From Prorocentrum cordatum (Eukaryota > Sar > Dinophyceae > Prorocentrales > Prorocentraceae): 64,000 nucleotides of DNA. A model generated the notes under the pieces. It saw only the letters and a list, made by a program, of their open reading frames with translations, was not told the DNA's origin and searched no databases. A program made the position numbers and the translations under genes. Shown piece by piece: positions 39,838 through 50,658 of the stretch. Within the stretch, counting starts at the first letter, position 1. The number at the start of each line of letters is the position of its first letter. The DNA is taken from positions 371,001 through 435,000 of the forward strand of contig CAUYUJ010016360.1 of assembly GCA_963575745.1 (NCBI GenBank), in the 5' to 3' direction.

Positions 39838-39965
39838 CCGCCTTCTTCCAGAGCGCCCCCCGCCCCCCTCGCGCCGATCCCCCGCGCGGGCGCCGCCATC
39901 AATGCGGTGCGGCCCGGTCGCCCGCGCAGGGGGGGCCCCGGTGCTCAGGGGGCGCCGAGGCGCCG

Positions 39966-40195
39966 ATGCTCAGGAGGGGAAAGAACACACAGGCACAATG
40001 AATCGTCGATTCCCCAGAAAGAAGGGGAACATATGGGAAGGGGGGGGAGCCACAAGCCCAGGAAATATGCGAACATACGGGGAATCCTGTTGTTTGTGTG
40101 TATTCGTGTGTGTGTGTGTATTCGTGTGTGTGTGTGTATTCGTGTGTGTGTGTGTGTGCGTGTGTGTGTGTGTGTGTTCCAGGGCCCCTTCAGAA
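39966..40195 (+). mobile_element. element D3 with expanded GT repeat
   Basis: D copy (CAGGAGGGGAAAGAACACAC to TTCCAGGGCCCCTTCAG) in which the right TTTGTGTGTATT segment has expanded into a roughly 90-bp GT/GTATTC microsatellite. Confidence 0.6.
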
Positions 40196-40843
40196 GCCGC
40201 TGCACGTGGCCGTCGCCACGGCCGGGCTCGCCCCGAGACCCGGGGGCAGGACGCACCCCAGGAGAGGTTCGTGGACGGTGGACTTTCGTACAGTCCGCTT
40301 TCGTTTGGTCCTCTTTCGATTCGCAGGCTTTCGTTTCGTGCTCGTTCGTTCCGTCCTCCCTCGAAGTCTGGGCGAGCTGAAGCTGGACGAACCGAAGCGG
40401 ACGAATCGAAGCGGACGGAAGTAATTCCGGACGAATTGAAGCGACATCCTGTGGAGTGGCGGTGTCGATATTTGTTGTGTTCCACCACGGGCATCCCACG
40501 TCTTGGCGAAAGTCAAGGCTGAGGTTATTTTTGTGCTGTCTGCGTCCACTGGTGTCGTTTCTGGCCCCAGGAGGACTTTAACAGTTTGCTCAAGCCGAAA
40601 TGCGGGCACTAGGGAAAGAGTCGGGACTTGCGGTGGGGCCGTGATGAGAATAACGAGGCAATGAATGTCCCGGGGAAAACGGGCTCCCCTCGACCTCCAC
40701 CTCCTTTTGAGGAGGAGGAGGATGACGACGAGGAGGAGGAGGATGAAGATGTCAAGATCAGGACCTCATCGCTCTCCTCCTGTTCCTCCTCCTCATCGTC
40801 CTCGACCTGCTCCTGGTTTCGCCGACTGGAGTAAACTTGCCAG
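40196..40843. other. TTTCGTTCG-type imperfect hairpin and spacer
   Basis: Arms rich in CTTTCG (40275-40350) and CGAAGCGGACGAA (40385-40440). After 40450 there is unassigned sequence, then GAGGAGGA and CTCCTC stretches. Confidence 0.35.
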
Positions 40844-41013
40844 CCCAAACACGTATCCCGATCCCTGCGGTGGTATTATCTGATCTCGGCGTCACATCTC
40901 AACTCGGTGTCGATCTTAAGGGATCCTCCAGTTTCTCAAGGCGCATTCCTAATGTTGTTATCGCATTGGGCTTGTCAATCGTATGGGCAAGGCATGGGCC
41001 CGAGACTAGCTAG
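40844..41013 (+). CDS. possible terminal exon, unknown protein
   Basis: After an acceptor-like AAACTTGCCAG|, one frame reads QTRIPIPAVVLSDLGVTSQL, GVDLKGSSSFSRRIPNVVIA and LGLSIVWARHGPETS, then TAG (41011-41013). Composition is balanced and codon use resembles the S1 gene rather than the repeats around it. The upstream pyrimidine-rich stretch (40760-40830) would serve as the intron end. No domain is recognised. Confidence 0.4.
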
Positions 41014-41195
41014 TAAGGGCGCGCTCCGTACCCAGGTCCAAGAGGAAATCAAACATCCGAGCACATCTCCCAGTTCTCCTCCTCATCATCTTCATCCTCC
41101 TCCTCCTCCGCCTCCTCCTCCTTCCTCCTCCTTCATGTAGGTTGGTGTCGCTCCTCCTCCTCCCTGTTCTCACCCCCTCCCGGTCGTCGCGAAAA

Positions 41196-41352
41196 AGTCA
41201 TGACCCGAGGTTTTTGTTTATTTTCGGCTTCCATGGGCCTTTACTGGGCCGCGGGACTTCAGAAACGATTTAGGATGAAAAGCCGGTTCCAGGAAAGGGG
41301 TCGAGACCTCCCAGGGCCCGCGTTGTGAAACCACCACGACGTCGCGGGTGTG
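41196..41352 (-). mobile_element. element C11, inverted
   Basis: GTCATGACCCGAGGTTTTTG, AGGATGAAAAGCCGGTTCCA, GGAAAGGGGTCGAGACCTCC, CACCACGACGTCGCGGGTGT. Confidence 0.5.
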
Positions 41353-41394
41353 GGGACGGAGTTCGGGGACAACGATCGGAGGTGACAGGCTCAG

Positions 41395-41632
41395 GTCGAC
41401 GTTTCCACCCCTGAGCTGCCCCCCCCCCCCCCCCTATCGCTTCCCCTGAAGCGTGATGTGCTGAATCGGAGGAAGAGGAGGAGGAAGAGGAGGAGGAAGA
41501 GGAGGAGGAAGAGGAGGAGGAAGAGGAGGAGGAACAGGAGGAGGAAGAGGAGGAGGAGGGGAGGAGGCGGAGGAGGGTAAATGGAGGAGGACGAGAATGG
41601 CGAGGACCGTCTCAGAAGCACGTAGGGAGGAC

Positions 41633-41702
<70 letters not shown>

Positions 41703-42080
41703 GTGATGGTGATGGTGATGGTGATGGTGATGGTGATGGTGATGGTGATGGTGATGGTGATGGTGATGGTGATGATGATGATGAGGAGGAGGAGGAGGCG
41801 GATGACGGAGGACAGAGCTTGTGGAGAAGGACGGAGGAGGAGGGAGGAGGGAGGAAGAGGACGACGAGGAGGAGAGAGGAGGGAGGAGGGAGAAGGAGGA
41901 GGACGACGAGGAGGAGGAGCAGAGGCCGGGAACGCCGAGGTGCAAGGGCGGCGGCGAGGGCAGGACGAGAAGCAGCAGCAGGGTCGGCGCCGGAGCCGGT
42001 TGACCGGAGGCGGCTTGGCGGTCTGGCCTGACAACGCCGACGCCGACCACGACGAGGAGGACGGCCGACGACGATGCTAA
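41395..42080 (+). repeat. GGA and GAT/GGTGAT arrays
   Basis: AGGAGGAAG repeat 41465-41580, GAT array 41630-41700, GGTGAT array 41700-41770, GGA-rich 41785-41935. Poly-Asp/Met/Ser/His frames are artefacts. Confidence 0.9.
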
Positions 42081-42740
42081 CCGCTGACGCCGACGACGGG
42101 GGTTCTGGCGATGACGACGACGACGACCGACGACCGCGACGACCGACGACGACGATGACATTTGACGACATTGATGACCTGGGGCCAGCGATGATGACGA
42201 CGACCGACGACCAGCAATGGCGACCGACGACCACCGACGGCACGGACGATCGACGGAAAGTAAACGACGATGGCGATGGCGGCGATGCCAACGACGACGA
42301 CAGCGGCGGAGATGATGACGGCGACCACGATCACGACCACGACCGCGAGCAGCGGCAGGAGGGGGAGGGGGAGGAAGAGGAAGGGGAGCATAAAGAGGGA
42401 GGACGAGGGAGGAATTAGAGGCACAATGAAGAGATCGGGGAGAAAGTATGAGGTGGATGAGGAATACGGAGGAGGCCGGGAAGGAAGAAGGGATAATAAT
42501 GAACAGAGGCAGAGGTGAGGGGAGAGAGAAGAAGAAGAAGCAGAAGAAGAAGAAGAAGGAGAAGAAGAGAGGTGCGAAGGAGAGGGTGCAGGAGGGGGAA
42601 AAGATGAGAAAGGTGAAAATAGTGAGGGTAAGGATGAGTGGAGGGAAGATGGGTCGGGCACGAGGTACGAGGAGGAGGAGGAGGAGGAGAAGGAGGAGGA
42701 CGAGGAGGAGGAGGCGGAGTCTCTACCGTTGTCCTCCTTC
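42081..42740. repeat. GAC/ACGACG array and GAAGAA purine tract
   Basis: ACGACGACGACC-type units 42090-42350; purine-rich 42355-42720. Confidence 0.8.
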
Positions 42741-43650
42741 CCCTCAGTTCACGTCATTTTGGAATGAGCTTCTAATGTTTACACCGCGAGCGTCTGTCTT
42801 CCCCTGACGACATGCGCGGGACGCTGGCGATCGCAACGCGATCTCGGTGGGATCTCGTGAAAGTGTCCAACTCTTCGCGCCTCCAGTCCATTTCAGAAAC
42901 TGGGTTGGCTCTGTTTGGCTTTGATAGGGGGACTCGGACGAATCCCCGCAGGTGTGGGGTGAGGAGGTCGCCGGGGCGGCTCGGACGGGCCCGCGGGGAT
43001 CGAGCGAGAACGTCGCCGCCACCGCCAGCTTTCTCGTGGTGCAGTCCTCCCGCTGCACGCGCCGATCTTTGGCAAAAGCATGTGGTCGGGTCGAGCAATG
43101 GGTCGTCGGCGCATCGCGGGGGCCCGGAGATAACGTCACGAAGACCACCGCAGGCACCAGCAATTGTGTTTTAACATCTCCAGCCCGTCGCTTGCCCTGA
43201 TCCTTCGGCAGAAGATGCGGCTGGGTCACGGGTGTTGGTCGCGGGTGTGGGTCGTGTGTGTGGATCGCGAGTGGGTCGCGCAGCGTGGATCGCTGAAAGT
43301 CTCCAGGTGGATCACGGGGTAGGTCGCGGGTGGATCACGGGGTGCTTCGACGGGCAGGCGGCGACGACCAGAATAACAACATCAGCGACAACAGTCCGCA
43401 CACCCGAACCTCACTCCAGCCACTTACTCAGGGTCAGTCTAGGGCTGCTCGGCCGCTTCACTCCTATCTGTTTCAGCACCGAAGCCTCCAAAGTGGGCCC
43501 AAGGTGCCCCGAAGAGCTTCAGGAGGCCCCAGGATGCCCTCGACACCCCAGCGAGGGCCCAGGAGACGTCATGAGGTCCCCCAAAGAGTGCCTGAAGCCC
43601 AAGAATGCCCCGAGGTGCCGCTGAGATGGCTGCAGAGAACGTGGGGCCTC
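42741..43650. other. unassigned region
   Basis: 42820-43200 is open on both strands (plus: ENVAATASFLVVQSSRCTRR). GTGGATCGCGGGTGG-like short repeats at 43230-43340; CTTGG-type minisatellite remnants in inverse form at 43490-43630. Confidence 0.25.
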
Positions 43651-43825
43651 CGTTCTTCAGGAGGGGAGCAAAAACACACAGACACGATTAATCGTCGATT
43701 CCCAACAAGATAGGGGAAAATATGAGGATTGGGGGGAAAGACAAAAACCCAGAAGATATGGGATAATATTGGGAATGTGTTTGTTTGTGTGTATTTATTT
43801 GTGTTTCCCAGGGCCCCTTCAGTTC
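43651..43825 (+). mobile_element. element D1
   Basis: Carries all D hallmarks: CAGGAGGGG, ACACACAGACACGATTAATC, AAGACAAAAACCCAGAAGAT and TTTGTGTTTCCCAGGGCCCC. It lies just upstream of the S1 gene and its right end contains a splice acceptor-like TTTCCCAG. Confidence 0.6.
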
Positions 43826-43947
43826 TGTCCGATCTGCGGTCCGCAGCAGCTCTGGGAGGGGCCTGGTCCTCCTCCCTCGTCATCGTCCTCCTGCTCCTCC
43901 CATGCGTAGCCCTTTGGGCTCAGGCAGTTTTGACCCCAGCCTCTGGG

Positions 43948-45567
43948 ATGTCCGTTGGAAGGGATGGCTGGCTTGGAGGCCAGAGGCGGCGGAGGGGAGG
44001 GTCTGGCGTCGCGGCTGCCCTTGCGCTGGTCGCTGCGGGCCAGTTGGTGGTGGCCCACCGTGGCTCCCTCTGCGTAGCCAGCTGGGGACCGAGCGCGCGG
44101 TCACGGAGCCTGCCTGCCGCCCGGCTCAGAGAGGTGCTCGCCGCCCGCCCGCTGGCCGCAATGGCCGCCGCAGGCGGCGGCGGGGCCGGAGCGGCCCTGG
44201 AGGTCGGGTGCAAGGTGAGAGCGAAGTCGCCGGACGACAGCAGGTGGTATCCTGGCAGGATCAGTGATGCGGCCGGCAGTTCTTGGGTGGTCGCCTGGGA
44301 CGATCCAGACGGTGGGCCAGAGACGGACACGCTCCCGGAGGAGGCCATCCAGAGGAGGACCTTTTGCAGGGATTACGCGGTGGGCGACGATTGCAGGGCC
44401 ATTTCCCAAGATGACGGCCTCTGGTACCCTGGCACGGTTGCGGCAGTCCTGGGGCAGGAGAAGTTCCGCGTCAGGTGGGACGATCCGGATGGGGGGGACG
44501 AGCATGCGGACGTCCATTGCGAGAGCATGAAACTAGTGAAGACCAAGCGGGATTACCGGACAGGCGACGAGGTGTTTGCGAAGTTTCCTGACGACGGTCT
44601 GATGTACCCTGGCACGGTGCTCAAGAGAAACACGGACGGCACTTTTCAGGTGAGATGGGACGATCCTGACGGCGGTCCCGAGGAATCGGTAGTGAGCGCT
44701 AAGGATATGAAGGTCCCGCCAATCCCTTATGACAAGCTCAAGGTTGGCCAGGTATATACTGGCACCGTGACTGGCGTCGAAGAGTTTGGTGCTTTTGTTG
44801 ACGTCGGTGCCGATAGAGTGGGGCTGATGCACGTGAGCGACATATTGATTGGCGGGGTCGACGACATCCACACGCTGCTCGAAGTGGACCAGGAGGTCAA
44901 AGTTTGGATCTGCGCCCTGGATGATGGCGGCAAGTTTAGGTTGACCATGATCAGGGGTAGGAGGTATGGTCAGGGTGGGCGTCGTTTTACCGACCTCCGT
45001 GCGATCGCACGTGAAATTTATGATGAATGGCTTGACGGCGAGGTCGTGAGAGTTGCTCCTTATGGCGCGTTCGTCGATGTGAAATTGGACAGCGGCGACA
45101 AAATTCATGGCTTCGTTCACGTATCCCAAATGTCAGAGACGTTTGTGGAAGACATCAACGACGTCGTTGAGATCGGACAGGTGGTCCGGTTGAGGCTCGT
45201 GGACGTAAGAGGCAACGGTGACCAGCTGTCCTTCAGTATGAGGAGCTCTGTCGTACCGAATCCTGCACTGCAGACGATGGTGGCTCCTGACTTCGGACCA
45301 TTTTTGAAAATCGACCAGTCGACCTGGCTCAAGGGAACGGTTAAATGGCTTTCCCCGAAGGGTGCCTTTATAGAACTGACGGCGCCAGGTGACAACGCCA
45401 CAGCGATGGGCATCGTGCCTACCTCTGAGTTCAAGGGTGGGAAGCCCGTGGGGAACACCATTTCCGAGCTCCGCGTCGACAGAACGGTGAAAGTCCGCGT
45501 CGTCAGCGTGGACATCGAAAAGAATTTCATGGACCTGTCCATGAGACCATGGAGAGGCAGTTCCTAG
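43948..45567 (+). CDS. Tudor-repeat plus triple S1-domain RNA-binding protein
   Basis: This is the clearest gene in the window: a single exon of 539 codons ending in TAG. Residues 85-137, 138-200 and 201-260 form three Tudor/SH3-like repeats, each with a W/MYPG core and a conserved WDDPDGG motif. Three S1 RNA-binding folds follow at about 262-335, 365-440 and 460-535; their signature strings are EEFGAFVDVG, APYGAFVDV and LSPKGAFIEL. S1 domains bind RNA and Tudor-like folds often bind methylated ligands, so a role in translation or RNA processing is inferred. The ATG at 43948 gives an N-terminus with an RRRR patch, an Ala/Val hydrophobic run and an Arg/Ser-rich tail, which resembles a plastid-type leader. 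The ATG at 44161 would drop it. The frame stays open further upstream through another hydrophobic run but has no ATG there. Element D1 ends about 120 bp upstream. The lack of introns suggests a possible retrogene origin. Confidence 0.9.
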   Translation: MSVGRDGWLGGQRRRRGGSGVAAALALVAAGQLVVAHRGSLCVASWGPSARSRSLPAARLREVLAARPLAAMAAAGGGGAGAALEVGCKVRAKSPDDSRWYPGRISDAAGSSWVVAWDDPDGGPETDTLPEEAIQRRTFCRDYAVGDDCRAISQDDGLWYPGTVAAVLGQEKFRVRWDDPDGGDEHADVHCESMKLVKTKRDYRTGDEVFAKFPDDGLMYPGTVLKRNTDGTFQVRWDDPDGGPEESVVSAKDMKVPPIPYDKLKVGQVYTGTVTGVEEFGAFVDVGADRVGLMHVSDILIGGVDDIHTLLEVDQEVKVWICALDDGGKFRLTMIRGRRYGQGGRRFTDLRAIAREIYDEWLDGEVVRVAPYGAFVDVKLDSGDKIHGFVHVSQMSETFVEDINDVVEIGQVVRLRLVDVRGNGDQLSFSMRSSVVPNPALQTMVAPDFGPFLKIDQSTWLKGTVKWLSPKGAFIELTAPGDNATAMGIVPTSEFKGGKPVGNTISELRVDRTVKVRVVSVDIEKNFMDLSMRPWRGSS

Positions 45568-45870
45568 TGAGGGAGACCACCCACTTCTTCCTCCGCCACT
45601 CACTACACATACCTCCGACGGCTCGATTTTGATCGAGTCATCCACCCCAGGAGGCTTTGACTTATGTTATACTTGCAATCGTCGTTGACATTGCAACTTG
45701 CGCACTGGTCAAATGGTCGTAGTGTCCTTTCTGCGTCTTAGGGCGAGGACGACGAAGGGGAAGTAGAAAGGGGAAGGGGGGCGAGAGAGACAGAGCTAGC
45801 TTGTGCACGTGACTAGCACACAAAGACACACACACACACACGCACACACATACACTCACTCACTCATACA
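45568..45870. other. intergenic, with CA microsatellite
   Basis: CACACA run at 45825-45855 between the convergent S1 gene and the minus-strand exon. No poly(A) signal is recognisable. Confidence 0.4.
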
Positions 45871-46067
45871 CTACATCAACCCCTGAACGGCTTGTTTGAA
45901 GGGGTGTTGTGTCTCGTTACTCTTCGCGTATCCACTCCAGCCAAGCCCAGGAGAATTGCCTTGACCATATAGTGCAACAGAGAGCTGGGGAGCCGTCAAA
46001 CCGAAGTTTGAGAATAGCATGAGCAGGCCCAGAAGTGAAAGACGTGTGCCTTCGCGGACCTTTCGAA
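45871..46067 (-). CDS. probable terminal exon, unknown protein
   Basis: On the minus strand a pyrimidine-rich stretch ends CTTCCTAG| at 46068. The following frame reads VRKVREGTRLSLLGLLMLFS, NFGLTAPQLSVALYGQGNSP and GLGWSGYAKSNETQHPFKQA, then VQGLM and TAG (45871-45873). A hydrophobic segment (SLLGLLMLFSNFGL) is followed by a Gly/aromatic-rich tail, suggesting a small membrane protein. I cannot name the family. It lies tail-to-tail with the S1 gene, about 300 bp away. A further exon may lie at about 46175-46250 (EVQKELSRNMSNQAHRPSAR). Confidence 0.5.
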
Positions 46068-46440
46068 CTAGGAAGGGAAGTGGAGAAGGATGAGGAGGCC
46101 GGAGGAGGAAGAAGAGGATAACGAGGAAGAGTGGAGGAGGAACTATGGATGGGTAAGAGGAGCAGGAGGATAGGGGAAAGCGAGCAGAAGGACGGTGAGC
46201 TTGATTGGACATGTTCCTACTCAACTCCTTCTGAACTTCTGTTGAGAAGAGGAGCAGGGGGAGGAGCAAGAGAAGGATGAGGGCGGAGGAATAGCAGGAG
46301 AACGATGATGAGGAGCAGGATGCGAAGGATCGGCGAGAAGGCGGTGGTGACGAAAATAAGGACGACGACGATTCAAACATTAATGCGTTCGCGTGCCCTG
46401 GGTCTGAGAGCCTTTGCGTACATCTCGGAACCGACCTGAG
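46068..46440 (-). other. pyrimidine-rich intron-like region (minus strand)
   Basis: CT-rich on the minus strand, as expected upstream of the acceptor at 46068. Possible exon at 46175-46250; a minus frame MYAKALRPRARERINV ends near 46380. Confidence 0.3.
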
Positions 46441-46890
46441 GTCCAGTTGGGGGCCATTGGGAATGCTTTTGGAGCCCTCCTGGGGGCGTCTTGGGCGGTC
46501 TTGGAGGCACCATAGGGGCCTCTTGGAGCCATCTTGGAAGACCTCGATCAAACTGAGGGGGTCCTGATTACGCCTGCTCCCCTTGAGCCCCGAGGTCGCC
46601 TCTGCACACCCTCTTGTGTTGCTCTTGGCGCGCTCTTGGGGACGTCTTGGGCCCATCTTGGGCCTCTCTTGGCGCCCTCTTGGGCCATCTTAGAGCCACA
46701 TCGAGGCTTGAAAAGCGCATCGGAAACGACAGATAAAGATCACCAATCATTGGCTGGTCAAAGATGCTGGCTGGATGTTTGCACGTTAGGGGCCTGTATC
46801 AGGAATTCCGTGGCAACTTGTAGCCGTCTTGACGCGGTCTTGGGGCCTCGGGGCAATCTCGGAGCTTTATTGGCTCAGCCGCCTCCCCCT
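46440..46890 (+). repeat. CTTGG-type minisatellite
   Basis: TCTTGGGCGGTCTTGGAGGC-type degenerate units like 9590-12410. Confidence 0.6.
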
Positions 46891-47329
46891 GATGCCCCCG
46901 AGGTGCAACAATTTGATGATAACTAAACTCCCAAGCGACGCTTGCATTCAGGAGTCTTACCGCCGCTGGCTGGCATAGAAAGAACGCCAACCTGGCATGA
47001 TGGGCAACGCTGTTGTGTCCAGAACCTCCGTGCCCCCAAACTTCAATGTTCAAGGCGGGGTTGCCTTGGCGGTGGAGTTTTTGATGCCGGTGCACCACAT
47101 AGCTTGCACCACATACAGTTGGGGCGCGCATCAAGAAGCCATGTGCTTTTCGTCAGGGTACCCTGGGTTTCTTCACTCCGCGCGCTGCGCGGTGATTTCC
47201 CACAGCCGTTGAGGAAGCTGCTGCGTTCAGGGCGCTCACGGATTCCCCTCAGGCGCACCTCGCGCGTTGGTTTTCAGGGTTGGGCTTCTTGCAAGGGGTT
47301 CTTGCGGCCGCGCCCTCACTGTAGCCTTT
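46891..47329. other. spacer, no gene recognised
   Basis: Mixed sequence with one CACCACATAGCTTGCACCAC unit at 47095; open frames on both strands are not convincing. Confidence 0.25.
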
Positions 47330-48180
47330 ACCACCCAGCTTGCGCCACATGGCCTGCGCCACCTGGGCTGGACCACCCGGCTTGGGTCACATAGCCCAAC
47401 CCAGCGGTCTTGCACTTCCTGGCCGGCACCACGTACATTGCAGCACACACATTGCACCACACGGCTTGCATCGCGTAGCTTGCACCACATGGCTTGTGCC
47501 ACGTAGCTTGCGCCGCAGGGCTTGCACCTTATAGCTTGCACCACGCATCTTACACTTACGTACACCGTATAGCGTGTAACACTTATATGGCACCACGTAG
47601 TTTGAAGAGCTTGCGCCACAGAGCGTGCACCACATAGCTTGCGCCATACAGCTCGCGCCGCACATCTTGCACCACGTGCATTACATCGCATAGGTTGCAC
47701 CACGTAGAGTGTACCACACTGCTCGCGCCACCTAGCTTGCACCACCTAGCTTCACCACACCTCCTGCACCACGTAGACAGCACCCCATCGCTTACACCAT
47801 ATAGCTTGCACAGTATTGCTTGTACGACACAGCCTGCACCGCGTAGCTTGCACCGGATGGCGTACACCACGTGCACCGCATACATTATACCACATAGTTT
47901 GGACCACACGGCTTGCATAGCATAGCTTTCACCACGTAGCTTGCACCAACTAGCTTGACACAGCTTACACCACCTAGTTCCTACCATATAGCTTGCGCCA
48001 TGCTGCGTACATTTCATTGCTGGCACCACGTGCAGTGCATCACACAGTGTTGGCCAAACATCTTGCACCGTATAGGGTGCACCACATTGCTCGAATCATA
48101 CACCACACACCTTGCATCACGCAGATTGTGCCATATAGCTCACACACCATAGCCTGCCACATATGGCTCAATCACCAGTA
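47330..48180 (+). repeat. CACCACATAGCTTG 14-bp array
   Basis: About 850 bp of degenerate GCACCACATAGCTT units; short outliers at 48745-48800, 50030-50130 and 59930-60030. Confidence 0.8.
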
Positions 48181-48379
48181 GAGTGGTCTTGGAACACTCT
48201 TGTGTACTCTTAGAGCTCTCTTCGGGACATATTGGGCCTCTCCTGTGCTGTCTTGGTCATAGTGAGACCTTAAGAGCAGGCAGGCGAAAAGGCAAACCAC
48301 ACTTTCACAAGCAGTGCTTGAACTTGGAGGTCCGTATCCCGCTTACTTCGGGCAATTGGTTGGGTGTGGACGTTTGTCA

Positions 48380-48695
48380 GCCGCGCTGGTGGGCGCTTCG
48401 TGGGCGCTTCGCGCCAAGGTTTCGCCTGCTGCCCGCCAGTGCGCTGGCTGGGCTTGCCGAGGCTTCGCCTGGTGCCCGTTCACGGGGGCCTCGCGAGCTG
48501 CGCGGGTGTGCCGAGGCTTTCGTTTGGTGCCCACCCCGTGGGCGCCGCGTGGGCGCCGGGTGGTCGTGCCGAGGCGTCGCCCGAGGTCCCGCCCGTGGTC
48601 GCCTCGCTCGCTTGGTGGGCGTGCCGAGGTTCTGCCTGTGCCCCGCCCGCTGGCGCCTCGCGGGCGCCGCGTGCACTGGGCGGCTGGGTTTTCTT
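48380..48695 (+). repeat. about 60-bp GC-rich tandem array
   Basis: About five degenerate units around GTGCCGAGGCTTCGCCTGGT and GGGCGCCGCGTGGGCGCC. Confidence 0.6.
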
Positions 48696-48789
48696 TGCTC
48701 TGCGGCGCGGTTAGACCACGGCTTGCACTGCATGGCCAACGGCAGGTAGCTTACACCACCGAGCTTGCATCACGCAGCTTGCACCACGG

Positions 48790-48957
48790 ATATCCGCAGG
48801 GGCTTCGCCCCCCCTGCCGCGGGCCCCCGTTCTGTCGTCATTGGATGTGTCAGGGTCGCGTCGGTGCGTGTCGGCGCTGCCTTGGCGCATCCGGGGACAT
48901 CATGCGGTGGCGGATAGGAATCATCAGCGCATATTGAGACGTTGTCGTTGTCTTAGC
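48790..48957 (+). repeat. head module M, copy 3
   Basis: GTCGCGTCGGTGCGTGTCGG, CATCCGGGGACATCATGCGG, TATTGAGACGTTGTCGTT match 9335-9430. Confidence 0.55.
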
Positions 48958-50022
48958 GGCTTTCGGCTCATCCCGATACCCTGGGTTGTGGGTCTGAGGT
49001 CTCGCTTTTTGTGTGTGTGTGTGTGTGTGTTGTGGTGTCGTGGGAAGCCTCTCGGGGGCCTTTTGGAGTCGGTTTGGGCGCCTCTTGGGACCTCTGGGGG
49101 CCTCTTGGCGGCCTCTAGGTGCCTCCTGGGTGCTCCTCGGGGCACAAATATAAAATGATCGGTTCGTGGTCCCCTGCTTGAGCCCCTCTTGGGGCCGTCT
49201 TGGGGCTCTCGTGGGCAGTCTTGAGCGCTTCTTGGGTCATCTTGGAGCCCTCTTGGGCCGTCTTGGAGCCATCTTGGTGGCCTCGTGAGCTGTCTTGGGG
49301 CAGTCTTGGGAGCTTCTTGAGCCGTCTTGGAGCGTCGGAAAGCCGAACATGCGAGAAGACCTAAATTCGTCAAACCTCAGTAAAATCTATAAGTTTGGCC
49401 TCTCGGGGCTCTTTCGGGAGGCCTCGTGGAGCGCTCTTGGGGCCCTCTTGGGCCGTTTTGGAACTATCTTCGGGTGCCCTGGAGCGTTCTTGGCTTCGGC
49501 AATGCGAATTCGGCGTAAGATGCGAGGGTTTATGGCTTTGAGACGCGAGTATTACGTAATATGAAAGGGTTCGTTGCTTCGGGGACGCCACAACTGTAAT
49601 GTGCAAGGGTGTATGGCTTCGGGGACGCGAACACTGTGTAATTTATAAAGGACGATTGCTTCTGGGACGCGAATCTTGTATACTCTGCGTGGGTTGGTTG
49701 CTTCGGGGACGCATACATTGCATAATTTACGAAGGCTTGCGGCCTTGGGGGCGCGAGTATTGTTTATTTTAGAATGGATTATGGCTTCGGGGGCGCGAAT
49801 CTCATGTATTTTTACCTGTCCCACGCCTCCCTGGGAATTCAGAGCACTCGATCCGAGGGTGGTCAATTGCTTTTGTTAAGGCTCTTACCCCTCGCGCAGA
49901 CTTCAACAGTTTACAGTGGGAAGCAGAAAGCAGGACTGTAACACTGGAGACTTGAATTTGCACCTGGTGCAGGAGCAGCAACCTAGTCCTACAGCCTGGT
50001 GGCCCCACGAGGGAGCCGGCGG
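48958..50022 (+). repeat. 1-kb module, copy 2
   Basis: Same order of parts as 11926-12955: CTGGGTTGTGGGTCTGAGG, GT repeat, CTTGG minisatellite, GGTTCGTGGTCCCCTGCTTG, 46-bp array and CTACAGCCTGGTGGCCCCAC. Confidence 0.6.
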
Positions 50023-50139
50023 ATTACATTCATCAGACTACACCGCATAGTTTACGCCACGTAGCTTGCACCACATAGCTTGCACCACATAGCTTGCAGC
50101 GAACTGCTTACATAACATAGCTTGCAACACATAGGAAAG

Positions 50140-50475
50140 AGTGCGCTTGTCGCACACTTCTCGCAGTGGGGTCCCAGCTTCAAGCTACCCCCCCCCCCCT
50201 TCCTTGCAGAAGGGGGGGGGGGGTTCGAAGCTACCCCCCTCCCTGCCTTCTGTGGGCATTCTGGAGCTAAGGGGGGCCCTAGCTAAAGAAGCAGGGGCTT
50301 CAAAGCTACCCCCCCTCCCTCCTTTTCCGGAGCCCAAGGTCATCCCAGGCTTCCCTTTCAAAGAGGAGGGGGCGTCGGAAGCTACCCCCCTTCCTTTTCG
50401 CAGCTGAGATTGCCTTGCCAAGGGGGTGGCTTCAAAGCTACCCCCCTTGCATTTCTGGAGCCCAAGGTCAGCCCG
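50140..50475 (+). repeat. GCTACCCCCC repeat family
   Basis: Repeated CTTCAAAGCTACCCCCCTTC-type units, with TCTGGAGCCCAAGGTCA shared between units; similar AGCTTCC/GGGGGG boxes flank the 59-kb foldback. Confidence 0.55.
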
Positions 50476-50494
50476 GGCTTTTTTTTATGGCTGT

Positions 50495-50556
50495 GGCAAT
50501 GATGATGAAGATGATGATGTTGGTGATGATGATGATGATGATGATGTTGATGTTGG

Positions 50557-50609
<53 letters not shown>

Positions 50610-50619
50610 GTGATGATGG

Positions 50620-50654
<35 letters not shown>

Positions 50655-50658
50655 GTGG
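50495..50658 (+). repeat. GAT/ATG trinucleotide array
   Basis: Long GATGAT run with GTTGGT interruptions. Confidence 0.95.

Noticed and set aside
41630-41790. Poly-Asp, poly-Met and poly-His proteins
   Set aside because: Pure GAT/GGTGAT trinucleotide arrays.
43729-43947. S1 gene starting at 43729
   Set aside because: The first codon is TTG inside element D1 and there is no ATG before 43948.
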